NCBI GenBank assembly: GCA_903892355.1
Contig: CAITIE010000121.1
Span: 1 to 64,000, forward strand
Reading direction: 5' to 3'
Source: an uncultured Pirellula sp.
GTDB lineage: Bacteria > Planctomycetota > Planctomycetia > Pirellulales > Pirellulaceae
Length of the DNA stretch: 64,000 nucleotides
This document shows, in pieces, positions 15,904-24,857 of the stretch (within the stretch, counting starts at the first letter, position 1; each line of letters opens with the position of its first letter). The position numbers and the translations under genes are program-made. Under the pieces are notes generated by a model that ran no database searches, had not been told where the DNA came from, and saw only the letters and a program-made list of their open reading frames with translations.

Positions 15904-17997
15904 ATGGCTCGTGAACTGACATCGATTCGAAACATCGGCATCATCGCTCACATCGATGCGGGTAAAACCACCGTGACCGAGCAGATGCTCTACATGAGCG
16001 GTACCAAGCACCGCGCTGGTGCCGTCGATTCGGGCACCACGGAAACCGATGACGATCCCGAAGAGCAGCAGCGAGGGATCACGATCTTTGCCGCTTGCGT
16101 TACGTTTCGATGGAAAGAATGTTCGGTCAACCTGCTCGATACCCCGGGCCACGTCGATTTTACCGCGGAAGTCGAACGATGCTTGCGAGTCCTCGACGGT
16201 GCGGTGGTCGTGTTCAGTGCCCGCGAAGGGGTTGAGGCTCAGAGCGAAACGGTGTGGCGACAAGCCAACAAGTACGGTGTACCTCGCATCGTCTTTATCA
16301 ATAAACTCGACCGCGAAGGAGCTGACTTCTATCGTGTTCTCGACGAAATCAGCCCGCGACTGGGTGCCGATCCGCTCGCGATCCAGATTCCGGTCGGACA
16401 AGGCCCGAGCCATACCAGCGATCCCTTTCGCGGCATTATCGATCTGATCGACCTCAAGTACCTCACCTTCAACCACGAAGACTCGGGGCGGACCGTGATG
16501 TCTCAGGAGATTCCCGAAGAGCTCGTCGCCGATGCCAAGGATTGGCGCAATGTGATGCTCGAAAAGCTTTACTCCTTCAACGCGGAAATGATGGAACTGG
16601 CGATGGAGGAAAAGCCGATCCCGCCCGAGTTGATTCGCAAGGCCCTCCGCGAAGCGTGCATCGCCCAAAAAATCCAACCCGTCTTCTGCGGCTCCGCGTT
16701 GCACGGCGTCGGCGTCCAACCACTGCTCGACGGGGTCAGCCACTATTTGCCTTGCCCACTCGATCGGCCTCCGGTCCAAGGCGTCGATCCCAAAAAACGG
16801 GACAAACTCCTCCTGCGTAAACCCGACCCGAAAGATCCGTTCTGTGCATTGGTGTTCAAGATCCTTCCGGCGAAGACGGGGGATATGTTTTGGATCCGCG
16901 TCTACTCGGGTCGCCTCGAGTCCAACTCGCGCGTGTACAACCCGAATCGCGACAAGAAAGAAAACGTCGCTCAGCTTTGGCAAATCCATGCGACGAAGCG
17001 CGAAAAGCAAGGCCAGATCGATGCCCTGGAATGCGGCGACATCGCCTGTGCGATCGGACCTCGCGATTCCATCACCGGGGATACCCTTTGCGACACCCGC
17101 GACATGATCGAATTGCCATCGATCCAATTCGCGCAGTCCGTGATCTCCATGGCGATCGAACCCGAGAATACAACCGAACGCAAAAAGCTCGCCGAAGTAC
17201 TCGACATGCTCAAGCGTCAGGATCCGACGTTCCACGCAGCTGAGAGCTCGGAGTCCGGCCAGACGATCATTTCCGGTATGGGTGAGCTCCATTTGGAAGT
17301 GATCAAGAATCGACTCGTTCGCGACTTCCACTTGAACGTAAAATTCTATAAGCCACGGGTCAGCTACCGCGAAACCATCGCCTCTACGGCCGAAGTCACC
17401 GGACAGTGCAATCGCCAAGTCGGCTCGCAGAACTTGTTTGCTCGTCTTCAAGTCCGCTTCGAACCGTTGGACGATTTGTCGGCAAAGGTGATTGTTCTCG
17501 ATCGCACCCCGCCCGAGAAAATGCTTCCTGAAAACCTTCGACAAGCGGCCCTCGAAGAACTCCGCAACCGCGCCGAAGGTGGCGGGCTGGTGGGCTCGTT
17601 CCCACTGACTGGAATCCGCATCAGCGTGCTCAGCGCAGAAGTGGCCGAGGTAGGTTCCGATGAAGTTGCATTCCGAATCGCCGCCAACGACGCGTTCGAC
17701 GAAGGGCTCCGCGCGGGCAAGCCGTCCCTCTTGGAACCAGTGATGAAGATGGAGATCACCACCCCTCCCGATTACTTGGGAGAAATCGTCGGAGACCTCC
17801 AACAACGCCGCGGCTTGATCGAACGGACCGAAGCCCGCGGTGCTATCACCAGCGTGTCAGCTATCGCACCCCTCAAGGAACTGTTCGGCTACTCCAGTGC
17901 GATCCGATCCCTCAGCCAAGGCCGAGCCGGTTGCTCCATGGAACCGCAGGGTTATCAAGTCGCTCCGCAGGAGGATTTGGAATCGTTCGCGATGTAA
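15904..17997 (+). CDS. Elongation factor G paralogue
   Basis: A 697-residue translational GTPase. G motifs: AHIDAGKTT (G1), QRGITI (switch I), DTPGHVDF (G3), NKLDR (G4). Domain IV begins with KPRVSYRETI, and domain V has GDLQQRRGLI. Differences from the housekeeping EF-G are clear: the usual SGGRGQYGHV stretch in domain IV is replaced by NRQVGSQNLFARLQV, and no rpsL, rpsG or tuf genes are nearby. It may work in ribosome recycling or under special conditions, as reported for some EF-G paralogues (inference). The ATG at 15904 gives the normal N-terminus MARELTSIRNIGI; the longer frame from 15805 adds unconserved residues. Confidence 0.88.
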   Translation: MARELTSIRNIGIIAHIDAGKTTVTEQMLYMSGTKHRAGAVDSGTTETDDDPEEQQRGITIFAACVTFRWKECSVNLLDTPGHVDFTAEVERCLRVLDGAVVVFSAREGVEAQSETVWRQANKYGVPRIVFINKLDREGADFYRVLDEISPRLGADPLAIQIPVGQGPSHTSDPFRGIIDLIDLKYLTFNHEDSGRTVMSQEIPEELVADAKDWRNVMLEKLYSFNAEMMELAMEEKPIPPELIRKALREACIAQKIQPVFCGSALHGVGVQPLLDGVSHYLPCPLDRPPVQGVDPKKRDKLLLRKPDPKDPFCALVFKILPAKTGDMFWIRVYSGRLESNSRVYNPNRDKKENVAQLWQIHATKREKQGQIDALECGDIACAIGPRDSITGDTLCDTRDMIELPSIQFAQSVISMAIEPENTTERKKLAEVLDMLKRQDPTFHAAESSESGQTIISGMGELHLEVIKNRLVRDFHLNVKFYKPRVSYRETIASTAEVTGQCNRQVGSQNLFARLQVRFEPLDDLSAKVIVLDRTPPEKMLPENLRQAALEELRNRAEGGGLVGSFPLTGIRISVLSAEVAEVGSDEVAFRIAANDAFDEGLRAGKPSLLEPVMKMEITTPPDYLGEIVGDLQQRRGLIERTEARGAITSVSAIAPLKELFGYSSAIRSLSQGRAGCSMEPQGYQVAPQEDLESFAM

Positions 17998-18054
17998 CGC
18001 GAGGCTCGTAGTGCGCGGCTAGATCCAACCCCTTTTTCATTTGGAACAATCGAC

Positions 18055-18660
18055 GTGTTCATAACGCTTGACGGTATCGACGGTGGTGGCAAATCGACCC
18101 AAATCGAATTGCTTGCCAAGTACCTTGAAGGCAGAGGGCTGCAGGTTGCTCAGTTTCGAGATCCAGGATCCACTCCGCTCGGAAACGCGGTGCGTGAGAT
18201 CCTGCTTCATCGCGAAGACATCCCGCTTGCGAACACCGCGGAGATGCTGCTCTATATGGCTGCTCGAGCCCAATTGGTTGCCGAGCAAATTCGACCTGCG
18301 TTGGAATCCGGTGCAACAGTGATCTGCGATCGCTACTTGCTAGCCAATGTCGTCTACCAAGGCTCAGCCGGTGGAATGGATGTGGATGCGTTATGGACTG
18401 TCGGACGAATCGCGACCGGTGGCTTAATGCCCGACGTCACCATCGTGCTGGACCTGGACCCTGCGATTGCAGCCTCTCGCATCCAACGGGGACAAGACCG
18501 ACTCGAGAAACGCGGGATCGGTTACTTCGAAAAAGTCCGGGCTGGGTTTGTCGACCAGATCCACAAGTGCGGTGGCCATACGAAGCTGGTTGATGCAAAT
18601 CGCCCTGCGGCCGATGTGCATCAAGAAGTCGTCGCGTTTCTAAACGAAATCATCCCTTAG
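18055..18660 (+). CDS. tmk: Thymidylate kinase
   Basis: A 201-residue dTMP kinase making dTDP for DNA synthesis. The P-loop GIDGGGKST, the DRY-type motif ICDRYLLANVVYQG and the lid region RIQRGQDRLEKRG are present. Translation starts at GTG (18055), placing the conserved FITLDGIDG directly at the N-terminus. It lies 57 bases after the EF-G paralogue on the same strand, so co-transcription is possible. Confidence 0.95.
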   Translation: MFITLDGIDGGGKSTQIELLAKYLEGRGLQVAQFRDPGSTPLGNAVREILLHREDIPLANTAEMLLYMAARAQLVAEQIRPALESGATVICDRYLLANVVYQGSAGGMDVDALWTVGRIATGGLMPDVTIVLDLDPAIAASRIQRGQDRLEKRGIGYFEKVRAGFVDQIHKCGGHTKLVDANRPAADVHQEVVAFLNEIIP

Positions 18661-18766
18661 TGCGAGGTATGGCCCATCCGAGCCACGCGTGTAAGCAAGT
18701 GGCGACTGGACGCATGAACCCGATATCCCCCGTCGCTAGTTATGATCCAAACGAGGCGAAGAACAC

Positions 18767-21700
18767 CTACTGCCGCGATTGTGGGGTGACCTTGAATCGC
18801 AACACCTTGTCTCCTCGTTTCACTGCGATCTCGGTCTCTTGCCCAACTTTCAGCGCTTCGATCGCAAACGTGTAGTCGTAGATGTTTTCCACCTTTCGAC
18901 CTGCCAACTCCACCACCACGTCCTTGGCTTGAACACCCGCTTTCGCCGCTGGCCCATCTTTGGAAACACCCGATAGGAGTACGCCTTGAACGTCTCCTTG
19001 CGCGTAGTCAGGAATCGACCCAAGGTACGCCGTCATCGCGGCCCGGGCCCCTTGGTTTTCCGGCGCCTTCTGTTCGGTGAACTCCGGAGCGGTGTCCGAA
19101 GTCGCTACCGATCGTGCGATCATCCCCATCAGTTTGGCGATCTTTGCAGCCCCGTCGTAATTGAGCAACTCTGGGGTATCGCGAGGAGTATGGTATTCCG
19201 AATGGGAACCGGTAAAAGCCGACAAGATCGGTACGCCTTTGAGGAAGAACGTGCTCGCGTCGGTAGGCAAGTAGCTGTCGCTTTGGAGGGTTACCGGTAA
19301 ACCGACCACCGCATTTCGCTTCTCAATCTCGCCCTTCCAATAAGGCGAGGAGCCGATGCCTTGCAGGACCAAGTTATCCCGCAATCGCCCGACCATGTCC
19401 AAATTAAAGCAGGCCACGACAGTGGGATAAAGCTTGTGACCGTGCGATGCAGGAAGGTCCGGATAGATTTCGTAGAAATGGTCCGCAAAGTGAGCCGAGC
19501 CGAGCAAGCCCATCTCTTCACCGGACCACGCTGCAAAAAGGACGTCGTGCTTCAGATCGAGTTTGCCACTTTTCTTTTGGCTCGCCAGTGACTGGGCAAT
19601 TTCGAGCATACCAGCAACACCAGACGCATTGTCGTCAGCGCCGCGGTGGATCCCGTTCCGTTCCTCGTCCCTCGCCAAACTCGAGCCGCTGGCTCCAGCT
19701 CCGAGATGATCGATGTGAGCTCCGATCACAATCATCGTCTCCGATGGTTTGTCCGAGGCTCGCAGGATACCTAGCACATTGGTTCCGGTACGCTTGACCG
19801 GTTGCACATCGATGGTGGCTCGGACTTCCACTTCAGGAAGAACAAACCCCATCATCATCTCCCCTCGATCGAGTTCGCCTTGGAGGTCAGCGAGTTTATC
19901 CTCGGATTTTTCAAACCATTTCTCAGCAACTGCGTCGCTCACGCTGATGGCGGCGATACTGGTCCCCGAGAGCGAACCATCGGTTTGCAATGGGACTAAT
20001 TGTTGCCGGACGCCACTCTTGGGACCACTGACGACGATAATTCCCTTCGCACCCCGATCGCGAGCGGCCATGGCTTTGTATCGCAGCGAGCTGTAGCGCG
20101 CCAAATGCTGTCGACGTTCGGGAGTGACATCGGATGGCATCTGGCGCAGCACCATCACCCACTTATTCTCGACATCCAAATGGACGTACGAATCGTATTC
20201 CGGTTGACCTTGGTCTGCGGGTGCAACGATACCGTAACCAGCAAATACCACCTCGGTCGCTTCGATGCTCGTTGAGTTCGAGAAAACCAATGGTCTCCAA
20301 TCCTCATCGAGCTTCCATGTGTCGTTTCCGGACTGAAGCAAATTGCTCGAAAGGACTTCGACTCCAGCCGTGTAGGGGAATGGGTAGAAGTAGTTTCCGA
20401 ACCCGTCCAGTTCGTCGGTACTCCCGTTCAGTTCCGACTTATTCCCTGGAAAGGATTGCGTCCCCGCGGGAGCCAGTCCGAGCGATGACATGGTGCTCGC
20501 AACGTAGGCTGTCGCCAAGCGTTCACCCGCAGTACCGGTCAATCGACCGCCGAGCTCAGGCCGGCAGAGATAATCCACATGGCGACCGATATCGGAGGCC
20601 TTGTAGTCGTTATCGCTCGCGGCGAGGGTCGCTTTGGCTTCGGAAGTCGCGAGTGCGATGTCCTTCGAACTGAGCTCGGTGGACGACAGGCCACCTGCTC
20701 CCGCGCGGTTCGCGCCCAGTTGATTTGCCTCAGACATGTTCTTCTCGCCCAAAGGCTTGCTAGCCCCCAACCCGAGTGCTTGGCGAGCCGCCGCATCATT
20801 CCATTTTGCGATGAAGATCTGAGATTTTTTGTCCGCGGTTCGATTGCTGGTCCATGCCAGCTCGGAACCATCGGGGGTGAACACAGGGAGGCCATCGAAT
20901 CCGTCGGTGGTGGTGACTCGAACGGGTTCATGCGTTCCCGCTGCATCGACGAGATAAAGCTCAAAGTTCGCGAAGCCTTGAAGGTTGGTCGCAAAGATCA
21001 AGTAATCGCCGATGGGATGAAAGTACGGAGCCCAGCTCATCGCCCCAAGCTTCGTGATTTGCTTGGCATCCGAGCCGTCGATGTTCGCCGAGTAGATCTC
21101 TGCGGTTGCTCCATCTTCGCTGAATCGACGCCAGCAGAGGCGTTTTCCATCAGGCGAGAAGAATGGGCCGCCGTCGTATCCAAACACGTCCGTGATTTGG
21201 CGGACGTTGGTTCCGTCGGAGTTCATCACATAAAGGTCCAATGCAACCGCCGGGTCGTTTTCGAACAACGTCTTCTCACGTTCCGACAAAGGCTTGGCAT
21301 AAGCGGCCCTGTTCGACGAGAAAGCGATCAGCTTGCCATCGGGGCTGTAGGAGCCTTCGGCATCGTATCCTTTCACGTTGCTCAAGTTCTTGTACTCGCC
21401 GGTCTTTCGGTTCCACTCGATGAGCTCGAACTGCGGGTCGTAATCCCATGCGTAACGACGTGTTTGTCCCGAGGCACGAAACTCCAGTTCCGCGTTCTGC
21501 TTGGCAACCGCTTCAGGATCTTGTTGGGTGGATGCGAACAGCACGCGATCCCCATCAGGATGAATCCAAGCGCACGTCGTTTTTCCATCCCCCGGAGAAA
21601 CCCGCTCAACATCTCCTGTTTCCCGATCGAGCAGGTAGATTTGATAGAATGGATTTGTCTTTTCCCGCTCGCTCTGGAAGACCATATAGCGGCCATCGCG

Positions 21701-21958
21701 GCTGAAATACCCCTCTCCAGCTCGGGCTCCCTCGAACGTCAACTGCCGCGTTCCTGTCAGAAACTTCGTTTCGGCTGCTGAGGCAACGTTTTTATCGGCC
21801 GAGGCATCTTGCGCGAAACTTACCGTCGCCACCCCGAACGCCATGAAAAAGGCTGCCGGCAGGACGGTTTGCTTGGCAATTAGTCGCTTAGCAAAAAATG
21901 GCGGGTTGGACGAATGCGATCGCATCGAGCGGTACCAATGGTTTCGTAGGAGATTCAT
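18767..21958 (-). CDS. Exported M28 peptidase with TolB-like propeller, PA and PDZ domains
   Basis: A 1063-residue secreted metallopeptidase. After a signal segment (ending ATVSFAQ), residues of about 70-400 form a WD40/PD40-type propeller (repeats such as YSPDGKLIAFSSN and FSPDGKRLCW). A PA domain follows (around FAGYGIVAPA and RGAKGIIVVSGP). The M28 catalytic core has di-zinc ligand motifs GAHIDHLG (His748, Asp750), RGADDNASG, WSGEEMGLLGS, FNLDMVGR and HSEYHTPRDTP. A PDZ domain ends the protein (GVLLSGVSKDGPAAKAGVQ). It is predicted to be an aminopeptidase. The start at 21958 is the longest choice; the Met at 21925 is an alternative. Confidence 0.92.
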   Translation of the reverse strand: MNLLRNHWYRSMRSHSSNPPFFAKRLIAKQTVLPAAFFMAFGVATVSFAQDASADKNVASAAETKFLTGTRQLTFEGARAGEGYFSRDGRYMVFQSEREKTNPFYQIYLLDRETGDVERVSPGDGKTTCAWIHPDGDRVLFASTQQDPEAVAKQNAELEFRASGQTRRYAWDYDPQFELIEWNRKTGEYKNLSNVKGYDAEGSYSPDGKLIAFSSNRAAYAKPLSEREKTLFENDPAVALDLYVMNSDGTNVRQITDVFGYDGGPFFSPDGKRLCWRRFSEDGATAEIYSANIDGSDAKQITKLGAMSWAPYFHPIGDYLIFATNLQGFANFELYLVDAAGTHEPVRVTTTDGFDGLPVFTPDGSELAWTSNRTADKKSQIFIAKWNDAAARQALGLGASKPLGEKNMSEANQLGANRAGAGGLSSTELSSKDIALATSEAKATLAASDNDYKASDIGRHVDYLCRPELGGRLTGTAGERLATAYVASTMSSLGLAPAGTQSFPGNKSELNGSTDELDGFGNYFYPFPYTAGVEVLSSNLLQSGNDTWKLDEDWRPLVFSNSTSIEATEVVFAGYGIVAPADQGQPEYDSYVHLDVENKWVMVLRQMPSDVTPERRQHLARYSSLRYKAMAARDRGAKGIIVVSGPKSGVRQQLVPLQTDGSLSGTSIAAISVSDAVAEKWFEKSEDKLADLQGELDRGEMMMGFVLPEVEVRATIDVQPVKRTGTNVLGILRASDKPSETMIVIGAHIDHLGAGASGSSLARDEERNGIHRGADDNASGVAGMLEIAQSLASQKKSGKLDLKHDVLFAAWSGEEMGLLGSAHFADHFYEIYPDLPASHGHKLYPTVVACFNLDMVGRLRDNLVLQGIGSSPYWKGEIEKRNAVVGLPVTLQSDSYLPTDASTFFLKGVPILSAFTGSHSEYHTPRDTPELLNYDGAAKIAKLMGMIARSVATSDTAPEFTEQKAPENQGARAAMTAYLGSIPDYAQGDVQGVLLSGVSKDGPAAKAGVQAKDVVVELAGRKVENIYDYTFAIEALKVGQETEIAVKRGDKVLRFKVTPQSRQ

Positions 21959-22343
21959 GAACGGGAGGGAGTAGGGAACAACGTCGTAAGGGCACCGTAA
22001 TGCCTCAAACCAACCGAAATACCTCGAACTATTAGAATCCTATTTTAGTCACTCGACCAGCGCAAGTGACCGAAAGTACCCGTCGAAACACCACCGACCA
22101 CAACACGGTTTCCCAACGCGATCCCAACGCGATCCCAACACGGTACTTGCTGCGGTTCCTGCAGCAAATCTTCGCCGCAACACCATGGCTAGCTTGCATT
22201 TGCTCCATTATTCCAGCAACCCCGATGCCGAGACTCTCGGATGTGCAGAAAGCTGGGAATGTGGTACACTCCAAGCCCTTTTTTCATGATTTGAAACCAA
22301 TACCCACAACGAACCTTCGACGACCCGTACGGTTGAACCTCTA
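21959..22343. other. Divergent intergenic region with an 11-base repeat
   Basis: This region lies between the M28 peptidase (minus) and the SEC-C protein (plus). At 22111-22143 the unit tcccaacgcga occurs twice exactly and once degraded. I see no gene, RNA or clear promoter box. Confidence 0.6.
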
Positions 22344-24500
22344 ATGACCATCGATCAATACAGTTTGTGTCCCTGCGGCAATGGCAAGAAAATCAAGTTT
22401 TGCAAGTGCAACGAGCACTTCCCGGAAATGCAGACCATCCATCGGATGATCACCGGTGAGCAGAACATCGCCGCCTTGGATAGGATCAACGCCAACCTGA
22501 AGACAACTCCGTCGGAGCCTTGGCTTTTGGCGATGAAATGCGAGCTGCTACTGCAACTGAACGAGCTTGAGTCGCTGGAGGAAACATCGGCTAAATTCAT
22601 CCGCCTCCAACCGGACAATCCGCTCGCCAAACTCTATCGAGCCCTGGTCGCCGTCGTTCGGGGGAATACCGAGGAAGGTGCAACGCTTCTGTTGCAGGCC
22701 ATCGCCGACTCCACCGAAACTCTCCCGCCGATGACGGCCACCGTTGCAGTCAACCTGATGGAGATGATGGGGCAACGCGGCATGGTGATGCCCGCCTTGC
22801 TGCACGCCGAAATGTTGATGGACATGGGAGAATCGATGGCCCGGATCGCTGCCGGTGCCTACGAATCGCTCATCGCGCACCCCCAAGCAGGCACGCTGAC
22901 GCGCGAGTCGCTTCCATCGCCCCTCGATGCCGACGATACTCCGTACACGGAGCGGTTGGCCGAAGTCCAAGCCCTCATGGCGAACTACCGGATCTCTGTC
23001 GCCAAAACCAAACTCGAATCGATGCTTCGCGAGTTCGGCCAGCAACCTGCAATCCTGCAACACCTGCTTTACTGCCAACTCATCTTCACCGATGTCGAAA
23101 GCGGGGCGTCCACTTGCCGTAAATTGGCCACCAACGCGAGCCTTAGCGAACCGCAACGAATCTACTACCAAGCCCTCGCCTACGACCTATCGCCCCGGTC
23201 CAGCGGTGTCACCCAAACCGAAGAGCTGTGCGTTTACACCATCGAAGACCCCGAACTCGAGTCGCGGCTGACCAGCAGCAAGCTGATGATGCCTCTGCCT
23301 GTCGAGCAGGTCAAAGGATTGCTCCAAGCCTTCCTCGACGAAGAGGTTCCACCCAAAGCCGCGTTCATCTGCACCGAACCTGTCCTTCAAGAGCAATTCG
23401 CAGATCTCGAAGCGCTCCGCGCCGGATCCTGGATGGCTTTTTACGGCAAGCAGACCGACAAGCCCGCTCGCCTCGTAACCCTCGAATCAACGAGCGGCTA
23501 CCGCAAAGCGATGCTCGATAAAGTCAAGAGTGAACTGGGAATCCAATCGCTCAAACGCGAATTGATCGAGCAACTGCATGTTGCTTATATCTCGAAAACC
23601 AACAACCCAGTGATGGTCCGCAAGCAAGTTCCCATCGAACGACGCGATGCACTGCGCGATGCGACCAAGCAATTGACCATGGACGATGTCCTCGACCTGC
23701 AACTGGAATGCCTGGGCAAACGCTCGGCACGCGAATGCACCGGGTTGGCAGATTCCCGATTGGCCCTCCAAGCGTTGCTGCTCAACTGGCAATCGCACAA
23801 CCCGCCAGGGATGGACGATTCCGACTTCCGTACTATCCATAAAAACCTACAAGTCTCGCAGCCTTCGATCTCGTCTCAAGAAGACGTCTTCGATTTGGTC
23901 GGGGGTGCTGCATACTATTGGACCGACCTAGACACCATCGACGCACGTAGCTTGATCCAATTGATGCAGTCGGCCCTCACCCGCTCTGTATCCTCCATGT
24001 TCGGAGAACTCATCCGTCGCTCCGAAGCGACCCAATGGCCCGAGGATATCAAGCTCTCGGCCGAGTACACGACCCTCAACCTCAAGACCCGAATCGCGAC
24101 AGAGCCCGTAGAAGCCGAATCGCTTTTGACACGCATCATCGAGTCGGGAAAGAAACTCAACCTTCCGGTTGGCAATGCAATCCTCGAACGATTCGAACTG
24201 CTCAACATGCTCGAACGACGCGGGGAAGCCCGCCAATTCCTCGAAAGCTCGCTCCGAGAAAACCCGAACGATCCAGTGCTCCTCCAATTCATCCAAATGG
24301 CCATGATGCAACAGCAACAACAAATGGCCGCACGCGGACGAGGTGGAATGCCCGGCGGAATGGGTGGCTCTATCGGTGATGCAGGCGCATCCCCAAGCTC
24401 CGAACCCGCGTCGGGACTCTGGACCCCAGACTCCGCACCAAGCCAACCCTCCGGTTCCTCCGGCGGTGGCAGCAAACTCTGGATCCCCGGCGCAGACTAA
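22344..24500 (+). CDS. SEC-C zinc-motif protein with TPR-like helical body
   Basis: A 718-residue cytoplasmic protein. The N-terminus has a SEC-C-type zinc motif (CPCGNGKKIKFCKC, residues 9-22), the short metal-binding module found at the end of SecA. The long body is helical, with TPR-like stretches such as PDNPLAKLYRALVAVVRGN early and RRGEARQFLESSLRENPNDP late. The C-terminal 60 residues are Gln, Gly, Pro and Ser rich and probably disordered. There is no signal peptide. The SEC-C motif at the N-terminus rather than the C-terminus, with such a large body, hints at a SecB- or ribosome-interacting factor, but the function is unknown. Confidence 0.8.
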   Translation: MTIDQYSLCPCGNGKKIKFCKCNEHFPEMQTIHRMITGEQNIAALDRINANLKTTPSEPWLLAMKCELLLQLNELESLEETSAKFIRLQPDNPLAKLYRALVAVVRGNTEEGATLLLQAIADSTETLPPMTATVAVNLMEMMGQRGMVMPALLHAEMLMDMGESMARIAAGAYESLIAHPQAGTLTRESLPSPLDADDTPYTERLAEVQALMANYRISVAKTKLESMLREFGQQPAILQHLLYCQLIFTDVESGASTCRKLATNASLSEPQRIYYQALAYDLSPRSSGVTQTEELCVYTIEDPELESRLTSSKLMMPLPVEQVKGLLQAFLDEEVPPKAAFICTEPVLQEQFADLEALRAGSWMAFYGKQTDKPARLVTLESTSGYRKAMLDKVKSELGIQSLKRELIEQLHVAYISKTNNPVMVRKQVPIERRDALRDATKQLTMDDVLDLQLECLGKRSARECTGLADSRLALQALLLNWQSHNPPGMDDSDFRTIHKNLQVSQPSISSQEDVFDLVGGAAYYWTDLDTIDARSLIQLMQSALTRSVSSMFGELIRRSEATQWPEDIKLSAEYTTLNLKTRIATEPVEAESLLTRIIESGKKLNLPVGNAILERFELLNMLERRGEARQFLESSLRENPNDPVLLQFIQMAMMQQQQQMAARGRGGMPGGMGGSIGDAGASPSSEPASGLWTPDSAPSQPSGSSGGGSKLWIPGAD

Positions 24501-24857
24501 ACATGATCTCAGGGCTTGATTAACGACTCGATTCGCCGTCACTCGATTCGCCGTCACTCGAGTCATTAGCCAGGATTTTCGACAACGAATATTCAGCAAC
24601 ACAGTTCCACCCTAGAAACGCAAGCTCTCCCCAACGAGAAAGCTTGCGTTTTTTGTTGCGCACAGAACGCGCTGCGAACTCCGAGATGCTTAACTCACTC
24701 TGGGATCGTCACTCTGGGATCGCAGCAGACTTGAACCTATCCGACTTTTTCAAGATCCACCCCTCTATCTCCGCACGATCGATCCCATGGGCGAATAGAA
24801 TAGGAGACCTCCGCTCGCACCCGCGGCCCCGCCTAATTCCCTCCCGGAATCATTCCT
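24501..24857. other. Intergenic region with two short duplications and a terminator
   Basis: Besides the terminator at 24616, it contains actcgattcgccgtc duplicated at 24526-24555 and tcactctgggatcg duplicated at 24695-24722. No gene is recognisable. Confidence 0.65.
24616..24654 (+). terminator. Rho-independent terminator after the SEC-C gene
   Basis: AAACGCAAGCT (24616-24626) pairs with AGCTTGCGTTT (24641-24651), with inner CTC/GAG pairing in the loop, and is followed by T residues. It lies about 115 bases after the SEC-C stop. Confidence 0.85.

Noticed and set aside
15808-17805. 665-codon open frame on the minus strand across the EF-G gene
   Set aside because: It is the antisense of a clearly conserved EF-G frame and encodes no recognisable domain; long antisense frames arise from the codon use of this genome.
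20579-21781. 400-codon plus-strand open frame
   Set aside because: It is antisense to the propeller part of the M28 peptidase and has no domain signature.
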